Assembly (NCBI GenBank): GCA_018400895.1
Contig: JAGYLR010000003.1
Location: 1 to 29,968 of the forward strand
Direction: 5' to 3'
Source of the DNA: a bacterium
GTDB lineage: Bacteria; Patescibacteriota; Minisyncoccia; Minisyncoccales; PWPS01
DNA: 29,968 bases
In this document: piece by piece, positions 23,212 to 29,968 of the stretch
How positions within the stretch are numbered: position 1 is the first letter of the stretch
Layout: the number at the start of each line of letters is the position of its first letter
The notes under the pieces: generated by a model
What the model saw: the letters and a program-made list of their open reading frames with translations, nothing else
What the model was told of the DNA's origin: nothing
Databases searched by the model: none
Position numbers and translations under genes: made by a program

Positions 23212-24339
23212 ATGGAACCTTTAGCTTCCAAAATTCGTCCTTACAAAATAGAAGATTTTGTGGGACAAGAACATCTTACTGGAAAAGATAAGCCAATGCG
23301 TACTGCTTTAAAGCAGAAGCATCTTTTTTCTGTAATATTTTGGGGGCCTCCAGGAACAGGAAAAACAACTCTTGCAAGAATATATGCTCGTGGTGTTGAT
23401 GCAAAGATATATGAATTATCAGCGGTGTCAGCAGGAAAAGATGATATAAAAAAGATAATAGAAGAAAATAGTGACAAAAGAAAAGTTTTATTTCTAGATG
23501 AGATACATCGCTTTAATAAAGCTCAGCAAGATTTTCTTCTTCCTTATGTTGAATCAGGAAAGATAACTCTTATAGGCGCAACTACAGAAAATCCTAGTTT
23601 TGAAGTAATTTCTCCTCTTCTTTCACGGTGTAGAGTTTTTGTATTTTATAATCTATTACCAAAAGAGATGAAGAAGATTATAAAACGTACTGGATTTGAT
23701 TTAGATAAAGATGCTGTAGATTGGTTAGTAATGATGGCTGACGGTGATGCTAGACAAGCAATTAGTACTTTAGAGAATACATACAATTTGTATGACAAAA
23801 TAACCGTAGAAACACTTAAAAATACTGTTCAATCAAAATTTTTAAGGTATGATAAAAAAGGTGAAGAACACTATGACATTATATCTGCGTTTATAAAAAG
23901 TATGCGTGCTAGTCAACCTGATGCTGCACTATATTATCTTGCAAGAATGATAGATTCTGGAGAAGATCCTAAATTTATAGCAAGGAGAATGGTAATATTT
24001 GCATCTGAGGATATAGGTATTGTTCAACCCACTGCGGTAGTGGTTGCTAATGAGGTTTTTAGGGCAGTAGAAACAGTTGGTCTCCCAGAATGTTCAATAT
24101 CACTTGCTCATGGAACAGTTTATCTTTCTCTTTGTAAAAAAAATCGTACTGCCTATGAAGCATTTTTACGGGCTGTAGAAGATGTTAAAAAGTATGGTAA
24201 TTTGCCAATACCAATGAATATAAGAAATGCCCCCACAAATATGATGAAAAATATGGGTTATGGGAAAGGATATGATAAATATTCTAAAGAAAGCTTCCTT
24301 CCAGAAAAATTAAAAAAAAGAAAATATTTTACAAAATAA
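23212..24339 (+). CDS. rarA: replication-associated recombination protein A (RarA/MgsA)
   Basis: 375 residues, slightly shorter than E. coli RarA (447). This clamp-loader-related AAA+ ATPase acts at stalled replication forks and DNA ends. Motifs are the N-terminal RPYKIEDFVGQEHL, Walker A FWGPPGTGKTTLA (about 44-55), Walker B VLFLDEIHRFNKAQQD, sensor 1 IGATTENPSFEV, the Arg finger SRCRVF and sensor 2 GDARQAISTLE. The C-terminal tetramerisation region holds SMRASQPDAALYYLARMI and RRMVIFASEDIG. The end is a little short, but NAPTNMMKNMGYGKGY is intact. AT-rich spacers flank it. Confidence 0.95.
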   Translation: MEPLASKIRPYKIEDFVGQEHLTGKDKPMRTALKQKHLFSVIFWGPPGTGKTTLARIYARGVDAKIYELSAVSAGKDDIKKIIEENSDKRKVLFLDEIHRFNKAQQDFLLPYVESGKITLIGATTENPSFEVISPLLSRCRVFVFYNLLPKEMKKIIKRTGFDLDKDAVDWLVMMADGDARQAISTLENTYNLYDKITVETLKNTVQSKFLRYDKKGEEHYDIISAFIKSMRASQPDAALYYLARMIDSGEDPKFIARRMVIFASEDIGIVQPTAVVVANEVFRAVETVGLPECSISLAHGTVYLSLCKKNRTAYEAFLRAVEDVKKYGNLPIPMNIRNAPTNMMKNMGYGKGYDKYSKESFLPEKLKKRKYFTK

Positions 24340-24392
24340 TTTTACTGGAAAAATTTTATATTTGGTGGTATATTAATATTGTTTAGTTAATT

Positions 24393-24411
24393 ATCGCTCC
24401 TTGCGATTTTT
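24393..24411 (+). promoter_or_regulatory. short hairpin with T-run directly before a start codon
   Basis: ATCGC (24393-24397) pairs with GCGAT (24403-24407), followed by five T (24407-24411) and the ATG at 24415. The loop holds CTCCTT with its closing bases, complementary to AAGGAG. It resembles a weak terminator or translation control element for the cobalamin operon, but could also be chance. Confidence 0.35.
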
Positions 24412-24414
24412 ATT

Positions 24415-24960
24415 ATGAGAATAGATAAGACAAAATTTATTATTGCACTAGCACTTATTCTTTTGGGAATATTAGGAAGAGTTACTCCACATATTTGGAA
24501 TTTTACACCGATTGTAGCTATATCAATATTTTCTGCCTTTTATCTTGGTCGTAAATACGCAGTTATTGTTCCTTTATTATCAGTGATTATCAGTGATTTT
24601 TTTATAGATTTTTATGATCCAAAAATAATGCTTCCTGTTTATGGAAGTTTTGTTCTTATAGGGTTGTTTTCATATTTTTTAAGAAAGAAAACAAATTTTG
24701 TTATTACTTCATTATCTTCTTCAACAATTTTTTTCATAATTACCAATTTTGCTGTGTGGATGTTTTCAGGTATATATCAATTAACTATTTCTGGACTTTT
24801 AAATTGTTATATTTTAGCACTTCCTTTTTATAGAAATGCAATTTTAGGTGATTTATTTTATACAGGAACATTATTTGCTTTATATGCAATTGTGTTATAT
24901 CTTTTAAAAAGTGTTTTTAATAATATAAACGTTAATAACAATGCTCATAAATCCCTCTAA
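24415..24960 (+). CDS. DUF6580/ECF S-component-like membrane protein, possible cobalamin uptake
   Basis: 181 residues with five to six membrane helices and short loops. Conserved-looking pieces are LGRVTPHIWNFTPIVAISIF, a Tyr-Leu-Gly-Arg-Lys turn, IISDFFIDFY and NAILGDLFYTGTLFALY near the end. This layout is like substrate-binding S components of energy-coupling-factor transporters and the DUF6580 group. It overlaps the B12-dependent ribonucleotide reductase by 20 bp, and the cobalamin adenosyltransferase comes after that, so uptake of cobalamin or a precursor is a reasonable inference. No ATPase or EcfT partner is in the window. Confidence 0.65.
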   Translation: MRIDKTKFIIALALILLGILGRVTPHIWNFTPIVAISIFSAFYLGRKYAVIVPLLSVIISDFFIDFYDPKIMLPVYGSFVLIGLFSYFLRKKTNFVITSLSSSTIFFIITNFAVWMFSGIYQLTISGLLNCYILALPFYRNAILGDLFYTGTLFALYAIVLYLLKSVFNNINVNNNAHKSL

Positions 24961-27346
24961 ATCAGAAATAAAAAAAGTAAATTCTCGTTTTTCAGAAAAT
25001 GCTTTAAATATAATAAAGAAGCGTTATCTTATTGCACGTGAAAATGGCACACAAGAAACTCCAGCAGAAATGTTTGCCAGAATAGCAGATGATATAGCTA
25101 AAGTTGAAATAGAAAATTACGGAAAAACAGAAAAAGAAGCAAAAGATATTGCAAAAGATTTTTATGAAATTATGGCCAATAAAGAGTACACTCCCGGAGG
25201 GAGAACTGTACGTAATGCAGGAGTTAGCACAGCGCTTGTAGCAAATTGTATAGTGTTGCCAATTAATGATTCTATGGAAAGTATATTTCAAACACTAAAA
25301 GATGCTTCTCTTTTACAACAATTAGGATCGGGTCTTGGTTTTGACTTTTCTTCAATTCGTCCAGCGATGTTTTCTACAAAAAGGACACAGGGTATTGCTT
25401 CTGGGCCAGTATCTTTTTTAAAGGTTTATGACAATGCTTTTGGAACAATAAAACAACAAAGTAGGCATGGCGCTAACATTGGGTATATGCGGATTGATCA
25501 TCCAGATATTTTAGATTTCATATCTTGCAAGCAAGTAGAAGGGGATATACGTAATTTTAATATCTCTATATCAATAACAGACGAGTTTATGAAACAGTTG
25601 GAAGAGAAACCAAATAGCAACTGGATGTGTAGATGGAAGGGTAAGAAAGTTAAGCCTAGAAAAGTTTTCAGACATCCTAATGGTTCAGTTTATAATTCAG
25701 AAGAAACAGAAATTAAAGTAAAAGAGTTGTATGACATGCTCGTAGAAGCTGCTTGGAATAATGGAGAACCTGGTATAGCTTTTGTTGATACTTGGAATAA
25801 GTCAAATCCTCTTCCTCATCTTGGGGAGCTTGCTGCTACTAATCCTTGTGGAGAACAAGCATTACATCCTTATGATAATTGTAATTTAGGATCAATTAAT
25901 CTTGCTCAAATAGTTAAAGATAAAAAGATAGATTTTGACAGATTAAAATTTGTAACTCGTACAGCAGTTCGTCTTATGGATAATGTAATAGATAGGTTTG
26001 ATTTTCCTGTTAGTCAGGTTACAGAATTGGCCAAAAAGAACAGAAGAATAGGGTTGGGAATGCTTGGATTTGCGGATATGCTATATCAGATGGAAATAGG
26101 GTACGCGTCTAAAGAAGGAGTAAAAACAGCAGAGAAAGTAATGGGATTTATAAATAAAACTGCTTATGAGATGTCGCAAGAACTTGCCAAAGAGAAAGGC
26201 AAGTTTCCAAATTGGGAAAAGAGTGTTTTTTATAATAAAACAGAGCATTCACCAGCACAAAAATATGGTATTGGCAAAAAAATGCGTAATGCTGCTCTAA
26301 CAACAGTTGCTCCTACTGGGTCAGTATCAATGATGCTTGATGCCTCTTCAGGAATAGAGCCAAACTTTGCCATAGCTTACACAAAGCAAGATAAAGATGG
26401 TAATAAGTATCGTTATTTTAATAGGTATTTTCAAGAAGCATTAGATAAATTAAATATTAAAGGGGAAAAACAGAAAGAAGTAATGGATCAAGTTATGGAA
26501 AAGGGTAGTGTACAAGATATTACAGCGTTACCAAAAAAGATACGTGATATATTTGTTGTATCAATGGATATATCTGGCAAGGATCATATGGAAATGCAAG
26601 CTGCTTTTCAAAGAAATGTTGATAATTCAATATCAAAAACAATAAATTTTCCTAATTCAGCAACCAAAGAAGAAATTGCTGATACCTTTGTCTTAGCTTG
26701 GAAAAAAGGTTGTAAATCGGCCACAGTTTACAGAGATGGGAGTAGACAGGTTCAAATACTTAATATTGGTAAGGAAGATAAGATAAAATCTCCTCTTGAA
26801 CTTTCTTCTGGAGAAAAAAAGCAGGCTTTCAAAGAGCCTCGTCCAAGACCTGATGTAATGGTTGGAAAAACGTATCGCAGTAAAACAGGTTACGGAAATC
26901 TTTATGTTACGATTAATGAAGATGAAAAAGGTAATCCTTTTGAAGTTTTTGCAGTTATTGGGAAAACAGGAGGATTTTTTCAAGAACAATCAGAAGCGAT
27001 ATGTCGTCTTATTTCTTTATCACTCCGTTCAGGAGTTGATATAAAAGAGATAATTGAAAATATTAAAGGGATAAGAGGCCCGATGCCAGTTTTTACTGAC
27101 AAAGGAACTATCCTTTCTTTGCCAGATGCACTAGGAAAAATACTAGAGCATCATATTGGAGAAGGTCCACAAATAGAAGAAGCTATATCTAAAAAAGAAA
27201 AGCAAGAAACTTTTCCTTTTGCAAAATCAGGTAAATCAGTTGCTGATTATGGGTTTATGCCTGGATGCCCTGAATGTGGAGCAAAGCTTGTTATGGAAGA
27301 AGGGTGTATTAATTGTAAATCTTGTGGATTTACACGGTGTATGTAA
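24941..27346 (+). CDS. nrdJ: adenosylcobalamin-dependent (class II) ribonucleoside-diphosphate reductase
   Basis: 801 residues, within the usual NrdJ range. It makes deoxyribonucleotides from ribonucleotides by a thiyl radical generated from adenosylcobalamin, without oxygen or an NrdB subunit. The redox Cys pair and radical Cys are visible: VANCIVLPIN (Cys103), AATNPCGEQALHPYDNCNLG (N-x-C-x-E plus the second Cys). Other blocks are KQQSRHGANIGYMRIDHPDI, NRRIGLGMLGFADMLYQ, VAPTGSVSMMLDASSGIEPN and CKSATVYRDGSR. The C-terminus has the class II tail with a zinc-ribbon-like end, CPECGAKL ... CINCKSCGFTRCM. It depends on B12, which agrees with the adenosyltransferase 2 bp downstream. Confidence 0.95.
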   Translation: MLINPSKSEIKKVNSRFSENALNIIKKRYLIARENGTQETPAEMFARIADDIAKVEIENYGKTEKEAKDIAKDFYEIMANKEYTPGGRTVRNAGVSTALVANCIVLPINDSMESIFQTLKDASLLQQLGSGLGFDFSSIRPAMFSTKRTQGIASGPVSFLKVYDNAFGTIKQQSRHGANIGYMRIDHPDILDFISCKQVEGDIRNFNISISITDEFMKQLEEKPNSNWMCRWKGKKVKPRKVFRHPNGSVYNSEETEIKVKELYDMLVEAAWNNGEPGIAFVDTWNKSNPLPHLGELAATNPCGEQALHPYDNCNLGSINLAQIVKDKKIDFDRLKFVTRTAVRLMDNVIDRFDFPVSQVTELAKKNRRIGLGMLGFADMLYQMEIGYASKEGVKTAEKVMGFINKTAYEMSQELAKEKGKFPNWEKSVFYNKTEHSPAQKYGIGKKMRNAALTTVAPTGSVSMMLDASSGIEPNFAIAYTKQDKDGNKYRYFNRYFQEALDKLNIKGEKQKEVMDQVMEKGSVQDITALPKKIRDIFVVSMDISGKDHMEMQAAFQRNVDNSISKTINFPNSATKEEIADTFVLAWKKGCKSATVYRDGSRQVQILNIGKEDKIKSPLELSSGEKKQAFKEPRPRPDVMVGKTYRSKTGYGNLYVTINEDEKGNPFEVFAVIGKTGGFFQEQSEAICRLISLSLRSGVDIKEIIENIKGIRGPMPVFTDKGTILSLPDALGKILEHHIGEGPQIEEAISKKEKQETFPFAKSGKSVADYGFMPGCPECGAKLVMEEGCINCKSCGFTRCM

Positions 27347-27348
27347 TT

Positions 27349-27858
27349 ATGTTGTATACAGGCAAAGGAGATAAAGGGACTTCTTGTATGGGGGATAAAG
27401 ATGTTCCCAAAAATTCTGTTTTTATTGAACTTTTAGGAGAAGTTGATGAATTAAATTGTCTTATAGGGGTTGTAAAATCAGATTTCAGTACCATTAAAAA
27501 AGAATTAGAGAGTATACAACAGTGTCTTTTTATCATTCAATCACAAATATTTTTTATTATATCAGGAAAAAGTTGGGATAATAATATACTTACAGATAAA
27601 ATAATTTACCTTGAACAAGAAATAAACCGAATAGAAAAAGAAAAGGGAGAAGTTAATCACTTTGTTATTCCTGGAGAAAATCAGATTTCAGCAAGATTAC
27701 ATCTATTGAGAGCGGTAACAAGAAGAGTAGAAAGAAAAGTATGTGAAACAGATCTTTTTGATTCCAATATATTAGTTTATTTTAATCGTCTTTCTAGCTA
27801 TTTTTACGCTTTGGCACGTATTAATTCTAAAGATGAAAAAAAACCAACTTATGATTAA
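27349..27858 (+). CDS. PduO-type cob(I)alamin adenosyltransferase
   Basis: 169 residues from the ATG at 27349, 2 bp after the nrdJ stop. (The frame is open to an ATG at 27322 inside nrdJ; a start there would add nine residues.) It transfers adenosine from ATP to cob(I)alamin, making the coenzyme used by the reductase upstream. Motifs are YTGKGDKGTSCMGD (ATP site, usually TGxGDxG-T), FIELLGEVDELNCLIG, FVIPGENQISARLHLLRAVT, RRVERKV (usually RRAER) and YFNRLSSYFYALARIN. The close pairing with nrdJ strongly suggests a dedicated supply of adenosylcobalamin. Confidence 0.93.
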   Translation: MLYTGKGDKGTSCMGDKDVPKNSVFIELLGEVDELNCLIGVVKSDFSTIKKELESIQQCLFIIQSQIFFIISGKSWDNNILTDKIIYLEQEINRIEKEKGEVNHFVIPGENQISARLHLLRAVTRRVERKVCETDLFDSNILVYFNRLSSYFYALARINSKDEKKPTYD

Positions 27859-28456
27859 AAAAGAGACAAAAAAAGAGATAAAACGCCTAATGCAGATTGA
27901 AGGTGATGTGAAAGGAGAAGTTTTAAGGGCATCTTTAAAATATTTAGAAGATAAGACAGGTAAACAAGGAATTAAAAAAATAGAGGAGGGATTATCTAGT
28001 GCAGGATATCCATTAAAATATAATGAAATAGATTCGTTTAAGTGGTATAAAGAAGCATATAGTGTTTCTATTTATCTTCTGTGTTTAGAAGTTTTAGGAT
28101 GGACAGAAAAAGATATAAGAGAGATGGGGGAAAATGCTCCTAGACTTGCACCGTTTATTGTTATGTTTCTTAACAAATTTGTTTCTGTAAATAGTGTATT
28201 TAAAGAATCATCAACTTATTGGAGAAAACATCTTAATTTTGGTGATATTATCCCTTTAGAAATAGATGAAGAAAAAAAGAGAATTAGATTTAAATTAGAA
28301 GGATATAAATTTAATCCGATAACCGATTATTATTTATCTGGATATTTTTTAGGAATTTTGAGGTTTTGTATAAGATCAAAACAGATAACTATAGAGCAGA
28401 CAAAATCAGTTTATAAAGATGATCCTTATAATGAGTACTTGGTTTTGTGGGTTTAG
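27833..28456 (+). CDS. unknown protein of the cobalamin operon
   Basis: 207 residues from ATG 27833, overlapping the adenosyltransferase by 26 bp; an ATG at 27851 (MIKKETKKEIKRL) would overlap by 8. It is a soluble alpha/beta protein. The start resembles small-molecule-binding sensor folds: a helix, GDVKGEVLRASLKYLEDKTG, then LSSAGYPLKYNEIDSFKWYK. Later there is SVNSVFKESSTYWRKHLNFG and a strand pattern FKLEGYKFNPITDYYLSGYF. These features recall heme-NO-binding/V4R-like regulatory domains, but the match is weak. Position makes a regulator or accessory of B12 or nucleotide metabolism possible. Confidence 0.6.
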   Translation: MKKNQLMIKKETKKEIKRLMQIEGDVKGEVLRASLKYLEDKTGKQGIKKIEEGLSSAGYPLKYNEIDSFKWYKEAYSVSIYLLCLEVLGWTEKDIREMGENAPRLAPFIVMFLNKFVSVNSVFKESSTYWRKHLNFGDIIPLEIDEEKKRIRFKLEGYKFNPITDYYLSGYFLGILRFCIRSKQITIEQTKSVYKDDPYNEYLVLWV

Positions 28457-28473
28457 TGTGATAGAGTGATATC

Positions 28474-28959
28474 ATGCTAGGAAAAGAAAACAAATTTCCT
28501 TCTGGTGTTTATGGGTATCTTGCTACGCAACTTTTTTTTGTTGCTTTTTTATTTCTCATTCTTTATCTAATAAATATGAGTGATTTTTTATTGTTTTTTT
28601 TTCTTTTATCAATAGCAATCTCAGGCACTTTATTTATATATATTTCAAATAGGATTCAGAATTATAGATTTTATCTTTATGAAGAAGAATTTGTTGTAGA
28701 TAAAGGGGAAGGAGAACAAAGAGTTCCATTTTCAAAAATAGATCATATAGAAATTAGCACCAATCCTCTTCATAAACTATTTCGTATCTGTAAATTAAAG
28801 ATATGGTCTTCTTATTTTCCAAAAGAAGATAATATACGTCGTAAAAATAAAAATCCTGACTTAATAATAATTACTAAAAAAAATATAGCGAAGTATATAA
28901 AAAACTTTATTTTTGATAAAAAATCATTTCAGAACTATGACTACAAATACGACAGGTAA
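28474..28959 (+). CDS. membrane protein with bacterial PH domain
   Basis: 161 residues. Two membrane helices (about 14-34 and 37-57) lead into a soluble beta domain: NYRFYLYEEEFVVDKG, VPFSKIDHIEISTNPLHKLF and RICKLKIWSS. This is the bPH2/YdbS-like pleckstrin-homology pattern. The role is unknown; family members sit in the cytoplasmic membrane. The end overlaps the next gene by 23 bp. Confidence 0.78.
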   Translation: MLGKENKFPSGVYGYLATQLFFVAFLFLILYLINMSDFLLFFFLLSIAISGTLFIYISNRIQNYRFYLYEEEFVVDKGEGEQRVPFSKIDHIEISTNPLHKLFRICKLKIWSSYFPKEDNIRRKNKNPDLIIITKKNIAKYIKNFIFDKKSFQNYDYKYDR

Positions 28960-29281
28960 AAAAATAAATCTAACTAAATTTCAAGAACTAGAAATGCGTA
29001 TTGGATTTGTTCGCTCTGCATCAGAAGTTGAAGGATCAGATAAACTTTTAATGCTTACAATTGATATAGGAGAAAAAGAAATTACTGTTGTTTCAGGAAT
29101 AGGTAAAAAGTACAAAATGCAAGATCTAGAAGGAACAAATGTTGTTGTGTTAGTAAATCTTGAGCCACGCGATATTATGGGTATAAGAAGTGAAGGGATG
29201 ATACTTGCCGCTGACGGCAAAGAAGGGCCGATACTTTTGTCTATAACTGGAGATGTTTCTCCAGGGACAGCTATAAGATAA
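28937..29281 (+). CDS. free-standing tRNA-binding OB-fold protein (MetG C-terminal/Arc1p-like)
   Basis: 114 residues from the ATG at 28937. An OB-fold runs almost end to end: FQELEMRIGFVRSASEVEGS, KLLMLTIDIGEKEITVVSGIG, VVVLVNLEPRDIMGIRSEGM and ILAADGKEGPILLS. It matches the tRNA-binding domain seen at the end of bacterial MetG, in CsaA and in Arc1p/EMAPII. As a separate protein it may act in trans with a methionyl-tRNA synthetase lacking this tail, or as a CsaA-like chaperone. No synthetase is in the window. A strong terminator follows. Confidence 0.88.
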   Translation: MTTNTTGKKINLTKFQELEMRIGFVRSASEVEGSDKLLMLTIDIGEKEITVVSGIGKKYKMQDLEGTNVVVLVNLEPRDIMGIRSEGMILAADGKEGPILLSITGDVSPGTAIR

Positions 29282-29288
29282 ATTTTAT

Positions 29289-29315
29289 AACCAGATTTTA
29301 ATAATCTGGTTTTTT
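29289..29315 (+). terminator. intrinsic terminator
   Basis: AACCAGATT (29289-29297) pairs perfectly with AATCTGGTT (29303-29311) around TTAAT, followed by T to 29315. It ends the transcript carrying the tRNA-binding protein. Confidence 0.92.
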
Positions 29316-29317
29316 AC

Positions 29318-29346
29318 TTGATTTTTTAAACGATTTGTTATATAAT
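29318..29346 (+). promoter_or_regulatory. strong promoter of the GreA-like gene
   Basis: TTGATT at 29318-29323, a 17-bp spacer and a perfect TATAAT at 29341-29346. The start would be near G29353, giving a leader of about 54 nt. Confidence 0.85.
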
Positions 29347-29352
29347 ACAATT

Positions 29353-29399
29353 GTTCTTTAAAAAGTTTACCGTCCAATTTTTAATAAATAACAGGGAGG
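29353..29399 (+). promoter_or_regulatory. leader with boxA-like motif and Shine-Dalgarno that picks a TTG start
   Basis: The leader opens with GTTCTTTAAAA (29353-29363), the same 11-mer as at 12171-12181. AGGGAGG at 29393-29399 lies 7 bases before TTG 29407, but only 2 bases before an ATG at 29402. That ATG reads ATG AAT TGA, a two-codon frame overlapping the TTG start, so the TTG is the true start. Confidence 0.6.
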
Positions 29400-29406
29400 C
29401 AATGAA

Positions 29407-29865
29407 TTGAAAAGAATAACTTGTGAAGGCTTTGAAAAACTTACTAAAAAAGAAACTCATCTTGTTGAAAAACTAAGAACTCTCGTGGAAGAAAAACGAG
29501 AAATTTCTTCAAACCTTAACATGAATGGAGAAGATAGGGTAGAAGTTAATGAGATTGACAGAGAGATAGATAACGTCAGTAGAGATCTATCAAATGTAAG
29601 ATACTTATTGGCTTCTTCTATAGTGGAGGAACAAGAAAAGGATCCCGACACTCTCAGAATGGGACACAAGGCTGTAATTGAAGTTGGAGGAAAGATTATG
29701 GAGATGACTGTAACTGATCCAGTTGTTGCTGATCCCTCAAATGGGAGTGTTTCCTACAACAGTCCTTTGGCTAGGGCTATTCTTGGCTCTAAACCAGGAG
29801 ATGAGAGAGAGTATGAAGTTTGCGGAAAAAGATTTATAGTACACATTTTAAAAATTAACGCATAA
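29407..29865 (+). CDS. GreA/GreB-like transcription elongation factor
   Basis: 152 residues, TTG start chosen by the Shine-Dalgarno at 29393-29399. Gre factors enter the RNA polymerase secondary channel and promote cleavage of backtracked RNA. An N-terminal coiled coil (about 5-75) precedes a FKBP-like C-terminal domain: AVIEVGGKIMEMTVTDPVVA, SYNSPLARAILGSKPGDERE and GKRFIVHILKI. The SPLxRAxLGxxxGDE pattern is diagnostic. The coiled-coil tip, normally GDLxENAEY with the catalytic Asp and Glu, reads MNGEDRVEVNEIDREID, still acidic but different. It may be a regulator rather than a cleavage factor. Own promoter, leader and terminator indicate a single-gene unit. Confidence 0.8.
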   Translation: MKRITCEGFEKLTKKETHLVEKLRTLVEEKREISSNLNMNGEDRVEVNEIDREIDNVSRDLSNVRYLLASSIVEEQEKDPDTLRMGHKAVIEVGGKIMEMTVTDPVVADPSNGSVSYNSPLARAILGSKPGDEREYEVCGKRFIVHILKINA

Positions 29866-29885
29866 CAAAAGTGGACAGGTAAACT

Positions 29886-29921
29886 AAAGAGAGAGGTAAA
29901 AACCCTCTCTCTTTTTTTTTG
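29886..29921 (+). terminator. intrinsic terminator of the GreA-like gene
   Basis: AAGAGAGAGG (29887-29896) pairs with CCTCTCTCTT (29904-29913) and runs into a long T-tract. The A-run on the 5' side may allow some bidirectional use. Confidence 0.93.
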
Positions 29922-29962
29922 AGATATAGAATGCGAACCAAAGTTAATTTAGGAGCTGATAG

Positions 29963-29968
29963 ATGAGC
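29963..29968 (+). CDS. possible start of the next gene (cut by window end)
   Basis: AGGAG at 29951-29955 is spaced 7 bases from ATG 29963, followed by AGC, and then the window ends. The spacing is right for a start, but only two codons are visible. Confidence 0.3.

Overview
The window reads as a chromosomal segment of a low-GC bacterium of the Candidate Phyla Radiation (Patescibacteria), most likely a Parcubacteria-type lineage. The evidence is the gene set: a short SecD, a metallopeptidase fused to a peptidoglycan-binding repeat, a two-gene VirD4-like ATPase unit ending in a zinc ribbon, an 81-residue EF-Tu domain-2-like protein, an EF-P with Arg at the loop tip, a sigma-region-4/HARE-HTH regulator and a B12-dependent ribonucleotide reductase. 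TGA works as a stop at several natural gene ends (AbiEii, SecD, the VirD4-like protein, Pgk), so the code is the standard bacterial one and not the Gracilibacteria code. All genes but efp are on the + strand. No tRNA, rRNA, CRISPR array or transposase was recognised.

Layout. 1-4.9 kb is the tail of a surface-polysaccharide locus: the end of a glycosyltransferase, then an inserted AbiE toxin-antitoxin pair with its own promoter and operator-like palindrome, a small membrane protein, a polyprenyl-phosphate sugar transferase, a YdcF/ElyC-like protein and a frameshifted Wzz-like protein. 4.9-6.6 kb is a secreted HExxH metallopeptidase gene with several frameshifts in its first third. 6.6-6.87 kb is a compact regulatory region with two promoter/hairpin units ahead of murB. 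6.9-12.1 kb holds murB, hpf and secA. A foreign-looking, heavily frameshifted endonuclease/exonuclease/phosphatase (EEP) gene sits between hpf and secA, flanked by an 85-bp duplication of the hpf 3' end. 12.1-15.1 kb holds a small secreted beta-rich protein under a perfect consensus promoter, bracketed by two copies of a 25-bp palindrome, and then secD-secF.

15.2-21.3 kb is a tightly packed, overlapping run: sigma-like/HARE-HTH protein, a membrane-anchored partner, VirD4-like ATPase, pgk and a DHH phosphoesterase. 21.4-24.3 kb carries RNase HI, efp (opposite strand), an EF-Tu-like protein, a minimal metallopeptidase and rarA. 24.4-28.5 kb is a probable cobalamin unit: a DUF6580/ECF-S-like membrane protein, class II ribonucleotide reductase, PduO-type adenosyltransferase and an unknown protein, all overlapping or nearly so. 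The end carries a PH-domain membrane protein, a free-standing tRNA-binding OB-fold protein and a GreA-like factor with its own promoter and terminator.

Most striking are the paired small-RNA/attenuator candidates upstream of murB, the EEP insertion between hpf and secA with its flanking duplication, the clustering of every frameshift into two patches while the rest of the window is clean, and the B12-use operon.
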